This document shows positions 1 through 10,805 of a stretch of DNA of 64,000 nt, one piece after another. The translations under genes and the position numbers were made by a program. Source of the DNA: Incurvaria masculella (taxonomy: Eukaryota; Arthropoda; Insecta; Lepidoptera; Incurvariidae); contig OX335642.1 in assembly GCA_946894095.1 (NCBI GenBank), forward strand, positions 15,387,021 through 15,451,020, given 5' to 3'. Numbering within the stretch: the stretch's first letter is position 1; the number at the start of each line of letters is the position of its first letter. The notes beneath the pieces were generated by a model, which did no database searches, was not told the origin of the DNA, and saw nothing but the letters and a program-made list of their open reading frames with translations.

Positions 1-693
1 AAAGAACAATGGCAATTGTCCTTTCTTGCTAAAATAACAGTCGGGTGACTGCCCTAATAATTAATCTGACATGTGAAGTCAGTAATCTCGGGGCCTATGT
101 TTATTCCTGTAGTCTTCACGTACCCACCAAACAATCGAAATATATTTCTAATTGTCTACTGTTCAACTAATTACGAATAATATCTTTTTTTGAGAGAAGG
201 GTCTGGATGTATCGGTCGAAAAGATATGAAACGAACAAATTAAGGTTGCAATTGTAAGGCTGGACTAAAATCACAGCCTCCGAGGCGGGCCCAGTCCTTC
301 TCCTTCCAAGTGCCGGCGGTGCTCCGTAACCAAATCTGATACAGTTTAGATTCCGCGCAGCCGCTGGCGCTCGGAAGGGGAAGGACTCTGTTCACCACGG
401 GGACTGCACAGAAGCGATAGTGTATCACGAACCAAACTACTTTTAGATAGCGAAAACTTAACCAATTCCATATGTACCAACCATTTCAATAGGGGCTAGC
501 ATAGAGCTAGAAACTTGCTTGAACGACAATTAATCTACATTACTGGATTTTTTGTATCATGTAAGTAACAATTTATGTATTTAAATTATTTTTGTAACTG
601 GAAAAGAGGTTGGGGACGTCGCTAAACGACTTTTTGAAACACTTGATACTTGTAACATGCTGACAGACTGTAATTAAGTGAATATTAACAAAC
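1..693. other. No gene recognised; AT-rich with one GC-rich patch
   Basis: Mostly AT-rich sequence. A GC-rich patch at about 255-428 is open on the minus strand for 62 codons, but it begins with GTG, lacks an ATG and matches no family I recognise. It could be a decayed exon or an unclassified repeat. Confidence 0.4.
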
Positions 694-1088
694 GTCAGCC
701 TCAGTGGCCCAGTGGCGCGACACTTCGGCGATCGCTCTCCGAAGTTAAGCAACGCTGGGTCCGGTATGGTCTTGGATGGGTGACCATTCGACCGTTGAGA
801 GAGGCTGGCCGTGGTTCGGATTCCACGTTAAGCTGTAGGTCCCCTTCCTTACTGACTAGGTGGTAGGGTTTATCCCGCCCGGGTTGGTACCATCGCATTG
901 GATGAACGATGGTCGAAGCGGCAATAAAAATTGTCCGTGTTTTCCATCCAGTTCAATATAGCCGTGCAATATAAGGAAGGTCCTGGCATGGCACCTAGTT
1001 CCCATGTGGTGTGTTGGGCTAATACCATGACAGAACTTGTGGTATTAGCCATCCATGTCCAGTCACATAAAAAAAATAAAAAAAACAC
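694..1088 (+). repeat. Full-length SINE with composite tRNA/5S-like head
   Basis: The most complete copy of the dominant SINE. The 5' part has a tRNA A-box-like TGGCCCAGTGG near 703. At about 741-786 there is a segment closely resembling the 5S rRNA internal promoter, with CCGAAGTTAAGCAACG followed by CTTGGATGGGTGACC. A B-box-like GGTTCGGATTCC lies at about 814. The shared body follows (GTAGGTCCCCTTCCTTACT, then the ACCATCGCATTGGATGAACG region), then a stem-loop (1017-1027 pairing with 1040-1050) and an A-rich tail near 1068-1088. Pol III transcription and LINE-driven mobilisation are known for SINEs generally. The 5S assignment is from recognition of the conserved 5S core. Confidence 0.8.
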
Positions 1089-1861
1089 AACGAGATCCCT
1101 CTGTTATCAGTGTTGCATAATTTCGACATGTTTCACTGCTTAATATAAGAGAGGGCTCTGAAGCCATACTTAGAGTACTTTTAACTTTTAATATCATACC
1201 TTTACTGAGCATGCTACAATTTTAAAATTTTGATTTACTGAAACGTTATTTTTAATTTAGTTTTAAAATATAAGATAACATCCCTTTGTTTGTGCTTAGC
1301 ACAAATAGCATTTGAATTGGGCTGGGAAAAAAATTGTGTGGGAATTGTAAGTGATTTTCATGTTGTAGCAAAAGTAAATTTTAGATACAATATCATTTCT
1401 TTAAATTGTTTTAAGCCTGATGCCAATTCTTCAAATTGTATCACTTTTTACGCGAGTTGTTTGTTTCGCCTGAAATATAACTTAAAAATTGTGCATTCCT
1501 GCCGCCTAGGACCCCGGTGTTATGTTAGATTGAAGAAATATATTTCGATTGTGGTTTGAAATAAATATGCACGTTTATTAAACACATTGCAACACTGAGA
1601 CTCCACATTCCAATAAAGCTGAGGTCTGTTCATTAGGCCGACAGTAATCTAGTTTAAACTGACAGCTCAATACTTTAAACATATCTCAGGAATCTATGGT
1701 TTTCGGGTTGTTCATTGAGTTGTTAACACTTGTATGCAGGTTGTAACTGAATAATCGTTTAGCCTTTTGGTACTCAACCCCCGCCAATTTTTTCTCTGCT
1801 ACTGGACTCCCAGGTTCTCTACGATTCCAAGATGCTCTATTCATCGAACTAGTTTTCTAAT
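1089..1861. other. No gene recognised
   Basis: AT-rich sequence. An 89-codon open frame at 1290-1559 has no recognisable domain and AT-driven composition. Nothing else is supported. Confidence 0.4.
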
Positions 1862-1932
1862 ACCACACATACTGTCATGATATTAGCGCAAGCACTTTAT
1901 GGGAACTGGGTGCCATGCCAGGACTGATAGGA
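1862..1932 (-). repeat. SINE 3'-body fragment
   Basis: Short minus-strand fragment of the shared SINE body. It contains the GATATTAGC half of the 3' stem and the GGTGCCATGCCAGGAC block found in the other copies. Confidence 0.6.
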
Positions 1933-4900
1933 CAATAGAGATAATTTTCATTGTATTTTTATTACCCAACACACAGATTAAATATAAATAAAAAAGAGGT
2001 TTCTAACTTTAGGTTTGCTGTTGGCAGATCTCAGCTTTTTACAGGTGCACAGTAATTTACACTACATATTTTCATAATTTTCATTTATTTAAACTGTTGG
2101 CAGCTACAAACGTATTGGTATGGTTTCGATAAGGCAACTCGGTAATGGATGCTTGCAAAGAAACTGCATCCGGCTATAGATTTTTATTATTTGAAATTCA
2201 GAGATAATAATTCCGTAGCAAACTATTTATATGTTTTTGGAACAGAATGTGTAAAGATGCAATACCGCAGTACCTGATAAAATTGCAATATTTAACGCCT
2301 TGGTTAAATCCTCACCGCTGGTTCGTGTTATTGAGTTAGGTGAAATGTTGTACAATTATATCAATGCTAATATTTATTTAGATCGATTACCCCAAAAAGC
2401 ACTGCATGTTCGATTATTATTTTACGAATGGACTGTTTTAACTCATTCTTTATCTTTTGTGAAATAAAGATAAAAAAAAAATACTGGTTCAATTTCTCAT
2501 GTGCAGAATTGAGACATTTTCTCAACATTAGACCTTTATGATTTGACAATTCAAGATACGAAAGGTATATTTAGCCTTCCTTCTATACTTAGCAACAATA
2601 CTGTTTGGTTTTTGTTTTTATAGTATTACCAAACAATTCGTAGGGCTCTTTGTATTCACATAGTACGAGTTGTGAAACGCATGTATGAATAATTCGTAAT
2701 GTCCTAAGCCTTTTTGTGTTTGGTTTGTTGGTTGCATTCAAAAACTGTGATGAGATGTCCACAATTGTATAAAGTGTGCTTCAACTGGCAATGTGTGGAG
2801 GTAGGTGGTTGTCTGAGACACCCTATTGGCTTATAAAGTGTTTTATCTCTTCATAGTCACATGGGTTGTAGTAAATTGTGAAGTAGTAATCAACCATTAT
2901 CCTATTCTATTAGTAAGCAATTATTTTAGGTAAGCTGTCTTGAAGATGGCCTCTACGTTTTTCTTGAAAATTAGGGAATTCACACCATCCCACCGCTACA
3001 TTATTAAAGGGATTGAGGTGAGATGAAACTAAAATATTTTTCTTTCGCCTGCCCACATTCTTAGGTCAAACCTGTCACTAGATTGAGCGGATATATCACA
3101 TTATTTTCTTCACTGCGATCTATAGTTTGGATATGGTTCATCTAATTCAGTAGTTTACTGAATCGTAATGCATTCTGCCGCTGTTCCATAGAACTGTGTT
3201 ATGAAATTGTTACATCTGGCCGCGTCATTTAGTTCGCCAACTACGAACTATTAAGTGAACCACTGAGAAACTGTAGTGAATAACATGATATGTCTCTTTG
3301 AACTAATTCGTTTGTGAATGACTCAAGACTACTACCGACTTATGTAGGATGGGTTCAATTGAATCCCGTGGTTTCCTATGTTACAAAGTCAAACTAAAAT
3401 GTTATTTATTGTTTGGTACGATATTTTTTTACACTTACATTACATTACCATGCATATGTACCTACCTGTGTGTTGATGCACAAATAGTTCTTACATGCTT
3501 AGCCCAAGTGACTATGTAAAATAAAACAATTATTCTCGCCAATACAAACCATTGAAATCCAGTATAGATAGGGTAGGCGTTAGTAAGTTGGTGTGTCTTA
3601 TGCATGTGGTTTGGGGAACACGAGAAATTTCCACCTGTAGTTGAGTGAAAAGTATTTCGTATCGATTTACATCTGGGTTAAACATTTCCCATTATCTCCT
3701 TAGTTTTATTGCATTGATGAATTTGGCTTGCTTTTTTTTATTAGTTAGAATCGAGATTTTCAATACATAGCACACCAGATGTTGCTCTGGTTAATGTTTG
3801 ACAATTTTGGATGAAGTCACAACTTATAAAGCTGAAATAGCTTCTTGATGGAATGGAGAGATCTTTGACGAGATTAGTTAGAATAGTGGACAAACTTGAC
3901 GAATTTTTAATCGAGGACGGAGAAAGTCCTAAGTCAACTGACACATTTCAAGAACTGTATTCTAGAGGAATATATGTGTCCTCTTTTACGTCACTCGATT
4001 AAAAAGGCGCACTGTATAGGATGATGTGGGTCGAATATCATTGTGTTGGAGGGAAGTGGAATACATACTGCCATTTGATAGAAATTGTAAAATAGAAATG
4101 AAGCCGTAGTGTTAACAATTTCGAAATATTGTGTCCTAATATTGTATTGTATGTATAGATTGATATTGAGGGAGTGGCCGTCTCTTGCTCCAACCTGCAT
4201 ACGAGTTAAATTTTTAAAAAGTTAGTTGTCAAAAAATATTATTGCCTTGAACATGACAGATAATCGGTGATAAAAAGAATTTCTAATTATTACTTCAGAC
4301 GTGGTCAACTAATCTCAAATTTTCATGAGCGATCAAAGCTATTTGAGCATGAGCCGGCCATTTTGAAATTCTTAGTGAGGAAGGAATTTGTGGAATGATA
4401 CAGATGTGTTCTTTAGCGTACCAATAAATTGAATGGAATAAAATATAAAAGACAGGCAACCATATTGTGAAGTATTGTCCGAAGGAGTGTTGCCATCGGT
4501 GGATTTTCGGAAAAAGGTTAAGAGATATTTTGAATTGTGTATGATGGGAGTGCCGGAGGTAATTTTACAGGAAATCTCCTTTTATCATTACATGCACAAT
4601 TTCGGCTTTTGGAACATGCAATAATACAAACTTAGGTATTTAATACCACAAGCATTGTAATTTACATATTCTCCTGATAATGTTTTGTATGTTCTTCCTA
4701 CAAATTGTAGCTATCGATATGTAAACATTTGTGGAACGGCTATGCGAATGCCCGACAATTTTCGTCTGTTTGTTGAGGATTACCTTATTGGATAATGTAC
4801 TGGCTGAAAGGGACTGATGTTGACTTATTTGATGGGTCTTAAATGTGTCAAACACTTGCTGCTATAAGCGGGATTTTTCAAGCTTTCAACTTGAACTTCA

Positions 4901-6546
4901 GACGAAAATTTGTCAGATTAAACGAAATTTAGACTATCATAGAAATATCTTGTAATGATTTACATTCAAAAAATTCTTAAATTAAATTGAACATGTCTCA
5001 AAAGGTAAACATCCTATATCGTAAGAAAACATGTAATGTTTGGTTACATAATATCCTTCACAAATGTCGGATCTAGTATATCCTAGCTTTATTAAATATT
5101 AATTTCTTAAAAAGGAACTAGAAAGAAGCGGTGTGTGATGGATTCCTTCCAGATTGACTTGATGGGCATGGAGCGGCGGTGGTCCAACCACCAGTCATGG
5201 TGCTGAGCGTTTTGTACTTACTTTTATTCAATTTTGTATCCCCAATTTATGTATTTATAGTATGTACCTATAGGCAATTGTAACTGGCTGACCGTCGCAC
5301 GGTCGCATGGCTACAAAATTATCCTAACTCGGAATAGGGGCTATCATGAACGGAAGTGTGTAGGTACTTGATCAGGTAAGTAGAAAACAAATTATTTCCA
5401 AGAACTTGGTATCGATAGGTTTTTGTATGGATAGTTGAATGTATGGAAACGATTGGTACACAGTGATGACATTTTAGGTCTATCTGAATCAGAATAGGTA
5501 GGAATCTGAATGTATGTGGCTTGTTACCTAGAGGGTTTTTTGGTGAATAAGTTTTTCGTTGCTCACACTGATTTTACATTGTACACTATCTCCTTTCTTA
5601 TTACTAATAGATAGATACCCAAAACGTATCAATGTTATGATATTTCCTAATCTGTTTCAAGTTCAAGTAATCGTCACTAGCTTCACAGAGTTTTAAGTAT
5701 TCTATATTAAGACGGTCTATCTTTTGAATTAAGCCTTTTCCCTTCAGTGCTTATGTTACTTTCCAGAATATGTCTCATATATGTACCTACAAACAATATC
5801 CATTGGGCCTTAAATAACCGTTTCCTATTTACACAGCTTTATGGAGACTGATGCCCGATTGCAGAAAGAGACATTAATAAAGTTACGTAGAATATGTTAT
5901 CTTAAACACAAAAAAATGTGAAAATTAATTTTAGACCTCCTTTTACAAGACCTAACTCCAAGACACAAAATTGTATCGCCATAATTTTTAGTCGTATTAT
6001 TCAAATTTTACTGACTATAAAATATTGTATTTAACTTATTAAAGTCATCTAACTATGAGTAGTCGATTATACATAAATTCTAAAACTGTGACTTAAAAAA
6101 AATTATAACATTCACTGGGAATAATAATTGTGCATTTGAGACTAGACCGCCCTCTCAGTCAATCCGAATGATTATTGTTGATACCTCTTTCTACAACCAG
6201 GCCGACCCAACAATGTTTCCGTTGCCATAAACAATACCTCCATAGAGCTGAGTTATTACAAACGTATAAAAACGGTTCAGAAAATGCACCTAATTTGTGC
6301 TCGACAAGTACTCTGGATATAGTTTTAGTTCCATAGTTCCGACATGCGACCTTTCATAATTTGGTAACCCAATGCATCCTTAATAAACTATACGAAATAA
6401 ACTTGAAACTTCGACATCGTAATACTTGGGATTATCATTTTCAAAGTTTATTATTTCGTCAGTGTGGTAAGGTGTCTTGTCACCCTTTTTGAGGCTAACT
6501 AGCCCGCACTTTTCCGTCTCGCCATCCTGGGGGTCACCATGGTAAG
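1933..6546. other. Long AT-rich stretch; possible decayed coding remnant at 3740-4850
   Basis: No intact gene. Plus-strand frames at about 3740-4010, 4470-4620 and 4700-4800 give protein-like pieces (for example GVLPSVDFRKKVKRYFELCM and RMPDNFRLFVEDYL) broken by stops and frame changes. This suggests an old transposase or pseudogene that I cannot assign. A CAG/GTAAGT splice-donor-like site lies at about 5374-5382 with no exon I can frame around it. Confidence 0.25.
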
Positions 6547-6741
6547 TTAACTCGCCGGGTGAATAGCAGGTGAACAGGGAAGAGAGTGATTCATTTTAGT
6601 TGCATTTCGTCGGGCCATTCTAACTCTAAAACGACGTGTTATTCGACCAAGCGAACTGAAATTTACCAGTTGGCATGGTACGAAATGCAACTTAACATCA
6701 GATCTAATAAACACTCTTTTGCCTGTTCACCAGGCGAGTTA
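6547..6741. repeat. Small inverted-repeat (foldback) element
   Basis: TAACTCGCC with GGTGAACAGG at 6547-6577 is inverted as CCTGTTCACCAGGCGAGTTA at 6722-6741. An inner pair, TTGCATTTCGT near 6600 and ACGAAATGCAA near 6680, is also inverted. It looks like a non-autonomous foldback or MITE. The outer boundaries are uncertain. Confidence 0.45.
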
Positions 6742-6812
6742 TTTCCCATAGTTCCTGCCCTCACGTTGATTCGCCAAATGAGTTTGAGAACCAAAACATT
6801 TTTTCATGCAAA

Positions 6813-7034
6813 ATGGCATCCAAGTTAATTGTTTCTATTGACATCGAGGATACATTTACTGAAGTTACGGCCGGAACTACTGTTGGTTTGTCCTGCGCAG
6901 CACTTGAGGATGCATTGTGGTTAAAAATTGTGTGCGGAGTCACAGTGAATCTTGGCATACACAAGGCAAATTTATCGGAAGCGCCGCGTATCAATCGCGG
7001 CTGCGACACGGGCTGTAGAAAGGTTTTACGATAA
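6813..7034 (+). CDS. Small unassigned ORF (73 codons)
   Basis: ATG-initiated frame in a favourable context (CAAAATGGC), ending in TAA and followed by AATAAAG at about 7046. I do not recognise the product. The complementary strand is also open for 99 codons, so this may be a fragment of a larger decayed element. It sits just outside the Gypsy insertion site, so it belongs to the pre-insertion DNA. Coding status is weak. Confidence 0.15.
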   Translation: MASKLIVSIDIEDTFTEVTAGTTVGLSCAALEDALWLKIVCGVTVNLGIHKANLSEAPRINRGCDTGCRKVLR

Positions 7035-7193
7035 ATGGTGAAAAAATAAAGAAATAACAAAAATTCTGTGAGTTTTATTCCATAACTCCTACAGTGGCTA
7101 TTTATGGCATATGGGATCGCAGGGAGAAATACTACGCATATACTGCACTCATTATTCTGTAACTACATATGATGCACATACAGTATGTTGTTA

Positions 7194-7198
7194 CCGTC
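7194..7198. repeat. Target-site duplication CCGTC (left)
   Basis: CCGTC directly abuts the left LTR and is repeated exactly at 11925-11929. A 5-bp duplication fits Ty3/Gypsy integrases. Confidence 0.92.
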
Positions 7199-7411
7199 TG
7201 TGGGGTAATGTTTATGCCTCTATACGATAGGGTTATACGGGGATGCAACGGAAACTCGTTCATACGATTTGACTATATATTGATACATTTATATTGTGCA
7301 AACGAGGTGGAATGCATGTGCGCGGCGCGGCTGCCTCGGACCCACTGCCGCGGCGCTGAGGCGGCGGCGCGGGATAGGAAATGTCGCGTCGGCAGGTTGC
7401 TGACCGCCACA
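7199..7411 (-). repeat. 3' LTR of the Gypsy element
   Basis: 213 bp, bounded by TGTGGGG and GCCACA on the plus strand. By eye it is base-for-base identical to the other LTR. It is GC-rich in its U3 half, with an AT-rich core holding a TATAAAT motif on the minus strand at 7287-7293. Short LTRs of this size are common in arthropod Gypsy elements. Confidence 0.96.
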
Positions 7412-7434
7412 TCAACCCCTTCCTTTTTTTAAAA
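7412..7434 (-). other. Polypurine tract of the Gypsy element
   Basis: Directly inside the 3' LTR the minus strand reads as an A-rich run, then AAGGAAGGGG and TTGA before the LTR. This is the expected place and composition of the plus-strand DNA primer. Confidence 0.8.
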
Positions 7435-7613
7435 AAAAACTATGCTTGCTAACAGTTCGGGCTCTCCTACTGTCACCACTGTTCTTAATCTAATGTGCGA
7501 GCTGCGCAGAGTAACGTCGTTCACGCCAGCCCGCACCACTGATATCACTTCCTATATCACTTATTTATCGCGGTATCAGCCGGCACTGTTTGGGCGCCCA
7601 CGGACGTCCCGCC
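7435..7613 (-). other. Gypsy 3' untranslated segment
   Basis: About 180 bp between the pol stop (TAG at 7614-7616) and the polypurine tract. No env-like frame is present on the minus strand. Confidence 0.7.
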
Positions 7614-10600
7614 CTACGTTAAGCGAAAACGCACTGGTGGTTTGATTAGTCGCCCTGCCCGTGTGGTTCTAGCTGACGTCGGTGCTTGTGTGCTCGCCTC
7701 GCGGTCCCCCGTTTTCGTCGTGGTTTGTACCGGCAGGGTGTCAACTCTCGATTGCGGTGTCTCCTCGTGGTCGGGACTTGTCCGTTGGAGGACTGGGTAG
7801 GGGGTTCGCCTTTCTGGCTCGATGGTGTCCTCGTTGAGTAGGTACGCTGGTTTTAATCGATCTATTGTCACTCGCGTGTTCCTGTTCGGTAGCTCAATGT
7901 CGAAATATTTGTCTTGCCTCTTCAATACCCTGTACGGACCTTGGTAGGGAGGCGTGAGGGAACGCTTTATTTCGTTTCTGATGAACACGTGCGAGCACGT
8001 ACGCAGGTCGCTGTGAACGAACGTTTTCCTTTCACCGTGGGCCGTTCTGGGAGAAGGGTTCAGCGATTCGAGTGTGGTGGTTAGGCGTTGTACATAGTCG
8101 GCGTCTAAACTTTGTGGCCTGCTCGGTACAAAAAAATCTCCTGGCAGCCTCAGAGACGCTCCGTAGGTCATTTGTGCTGGACTAAACCCGATATCCTCTT
8201 TAACGGCCGATCTCAATCCCAGCAAAATTAGTGGCAATTCGCGGGCCCACTCGGCGCTCGTGCATTTTGCCATTAAGGCTGCTTTTATGCCCCGATGGAC
8301 TCGCTCGATTTGGCCATTGCATGCCGGGTGCCAGCTGACCGTTCGAGTTTTTTCGATTCCAAATTTATTTGTCAGCTGACGAAATAGCTGCGACTCGAAC
8401 TGGGTACCTTGATCCGTAGTAATCTTCTCCGGACATCCAAATCTACTAATCCAGTGATCTACCGTTGCTCTCGCGATGGTTTCCGCCGTAATGTCGCGTA
8501 TCGGTACTGCTTCTATCCACTTGGTTGTTCTGCAGATGTATGTGACGCAGTATCTTTTATCTTCACAGGGCGGAAAAGGGCCAATTATGTCGATGTGTAG
8601 ATGACTGAATCGTCCAACACTCGCGAATTCACCTAGCGGCGCGACCGTATGTCGCTGTACTTTGGATCTCTGACAAGATACGCATGCCTTGCTCCATTTA
8701 TTTACCTCACTATTAATGGACTTCCAAAAATATCTGTCTGTCATCAGTTTTCTTGTGGCCCGTACACCTGGGTGACTTACCCCGTGTACTGCTGTAAAAG
8801 CTTTGTAACGGTGTCTCTCGGTCAGGTATGGTCGTGCGTTCCCCTTTGACATCTCACAGTATACCGGTTTGCCAACATTGGGCAACATGATCAGTTTGAA
8901 ACAAAGATTATCTTTTTTCATTAGTTCCATTAATTCTAGGTCTCTTTCCTGGTCGCTTGCTAATTCATTGTAATCTATGGTCGTCGGGGTATAAATTTCA
9001 GCTATTCTCGATAGTGCGTCTGCGACTACATTTTCTGATCCGCTAATATGTCTGATATCCGTGCAAAATTCGCTTATAAAACTTAAGTGTCTTATTCGTC
9101 TCGGGGTGTCACATCCGCTGGCCACGTTCTTACTGAGTGCGTGTGTCAGCGGCTTGTGATCTGTGTACACAATGACGTCTCTCCCTTCTATAAAATATCT
9201 GAAATGTTTTACTGCTAAATAAATTGCCGCCAATTCTCTGTCGTATGCACTATATTTCTTTTGCGCATCGCTGAACTTGGTTGAAAAAAAACCTAGCGGT
9301 CTCCATGTATTGCTGACTCGTTGTTGTAAAACAGCGCCCGCAGAGTATTCGGACGCGTCAGCAAATATAGCCAAAGGGGTGTCGGGTAACGGGTGCGATA
9401 ACGTGAGCGCGCTCTTTAGGCTGCGTTTACATTCTTCGAATGCGGTTTCCGATTGTTGTGTCCATTGTATTTCGGTTTTATCTCTTTTTTTGGTATTGTG
9501 CAAGTACTTATGCAGTTCTGCTTGGGCACCGGCTGCGTTTGGAATGTGGCTTCTATAAAAATTTAACATTCCCAAAAACCTTCTTAATTCCTCGATATTA
9601 CTCGGTTTTGGAAATTCCTCGATTGCCTTAACTTTTCCCTCCAAGGGCTTAACTCCATCCTGGGTAACGTGAAAACCCAAAAAATCTATTTCCGATTTCC
9701 CAAAACTGCATTTACTCAGATTGATTGCTATGCCGAACTCGTTGAAGCGTTGAAAAACCTTTTCTAGGTGCAATCTGTGTTCTTCAATAGTCGAGCTTGC
9801 TATGATTACGTCATCAATGTATGTAAACAGAAAATCGAATCCTTGCAGGACGCTATGATCCATAAACCTCTGAAACGACTGGGCCGCGTTTCTAAGCCCG
9901 AAAGTCATTCGCGTGAACTCATAAAGACCAAACGGAGTCGCGATGGCTGTCTTCTCAATATCACCTGGGGCCACTGGTATGCAATGATAGGCTCTCGTGA
10001 TGTCAATCTTAGAAAAATATCGTTTGCCTGCTAAAAGATACTGAAATTCTCCAAGTCTAGGAATCTGATACCGGTCTGGTTTCGTAACTGCATTGAGTGC
10101 TCGGTAGTCCCCGCACGGACGGATATCACCATTAGATTTTGGGACACAATGTAGAGGAGATGACCACGGAGATTTGGATGGTCTGCATATTCCCATTTCC
10201 ATCATGAGTTCAAATTCTCTCTTAACTTTAATGTACCTGTCTGGGGCCAAAGGTCTAGCCCGTGCGAACACTGGTGCTCCTACCGTCTCGATGTGGTGCA
10301 CGACGCCATGTTGCGGGGTTTCCTTGAAAGATGCTGGTTTCGTGATGTCCGGATACTTTTCCAAAAGATCACGAAACGCGTGCTGCTCCCCAATCGACGT
10401 CAGCGAACACACTTGCAAATTTTTAACCGTACATATTGTGTCTAAACTTGTCACCTTGTCTATTAGTTTTTTACCACTTAAATCCACTAGTAACTTATAA
10501 TGTTTTAACAAATCTGCCCCAATTATGGCTTGCGCAATGTCTGCGATTACGAATATCCACTTATAAGGTCTACGCAAATTTAAATTAAGCACCATGGTTT

Positions 10601-10805
10601 TCACTCCGTACGTCTCTATCACGCTACCGTTTGCCGCGTATAACTTATAATCACTAGTAGTCCTATCTCTCGGTGCTAGGATTGACTTTGGTAACACCGA
10701 CACGTTGGCCCCGGTATCTATTAGGTATTGTATACCGCTGTCGCGATCGTAGACGCTAAGGCGGTTATTATCGACTGTCGTGTGCACATCCGCCGCGGTG
10801 CACAC
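7614..10805 (-). CDS. Gypsy pol polyprotein (PR-RT-RNase H-IN)
   Basis: About 1063 residues, open throughout. The aspartic protease has DTGA at residues 30-33. Reverse transcriptase has its YIDD box at about 329-332. RNase H begins near residue 480 (FADASEYSAGAVLQ). Integrase has an HHCC zinc domain at about 675-715, then the DDE triad in HIDIIGP (about 737), TDQGTQFES (about 796) and NGQIERVHRG (about 831). A GPY/F-like module (PYQGPYRVLK) lies near 955. The frame begins without its own ATG (first residue here is GTG) and extends a few codons upstream into gag, so it is expected to be made as a gag-pol product by -1 frameshifting. It is the enzymatic machinery for reverse transcription and integration. 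No inactivating change was seen. Confidence 0.96.
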   Translation of the reverse strand: MCTAADVHTTVDNNRLSVYDRDSGIQYLIDTGANVSVLPKSILAPRDRTTSDYKLYAANGSVIETYGVKTMVLNLNLRRPYKWIFVIADIAQAIIGADLLKHYKLLVDLSGKKLIDKVTSLDTICTVKNLQVCSLTSIGEQHAFRDLLEKYPDITKPASFKETPQHGVVHHIETVGAPVFARARPLAPDRYIKVKREFELMMEMGICRPSKSPWSSPLHCVPKSNGDIRPCGDYRALNAVTKPDRYQIPRLGEFQYLLAGKRYFSKIDITRAYHCIPVAPGDIEKTAIATPFGLYEFTRMTFGLRNAAQSFQRFMDHSVLQGFDFLFTYIDDVIIASSTIEEHRLHLEKVFQRFNEFGIAINLSKCSFGKSEIDFLGFHVTQDGVKPLEGKVKAIEEFPKPSNIEELRRFLGMLNFYRSHIPNAAGAQAELHKYLHNTKKRDKTEIQWTQQSETAFEECKRSLKSALTLSHPLPDTPLAIFADASEYSAGAVLQQRVSNTWRPLGFFSTKFSDAQKKYSAYDRELAAIYLAVKHFRYFIEGRDVIVYTDHKPLTHALSKNVASGCDTPRRIRHLSFISEFCTDIRHISGSENVVADALSRIAEIYTPTTIDYNELASDQERDLELMELMKKDNLCFKLIMLPNVGKPVYCEMSKGNARPYLTERHRYKAFTAVHGVSHPGVRATRKLMTDRYFWKSINSEVNKWSKACVSCQRSKVQRHTVAPLGEFASVGRFSHLHIDIIGPFPPCEDKRYCVTYICRTTKWIEAVPIRDITAETIARATVDHWISRFGCPEKITTDQGTQFESQLFRQLTNKFGIEKTRTVSWHPACNGQIERVHRGIKAALMAKCTSAEWARELPLILLGLRSAVKEDIGFSPAQMTYGASLRLPGDFFVPSRPQSLDADYVQRLTTTLESLNPSPRTAHGERKTFVHSDLRTCSHVFIRNEIKRSLTPPYQGPYRVLKRQDKYFDIELPNRNTRVTIDRLKPAYLLNEDTIEPERRTPYPVLQRTSPDHEETPQSRVDTLPVQTTTKTGDREASTQAPTSARTTRAGRLIKPPVRFRLT

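Noticed and set aside
741..786. A 5S rRNA gene
   Set aside because: Only the internal promoter core is 5S-like. The 5' and 3' thirds of 5S are absent and SINE sequence follows.
7412..7613. An env gene downstream of pol, making the element an errantivirus
   Set aside because: Only about 200 bp separate pol from the LTR and no minus-strand frame is present.
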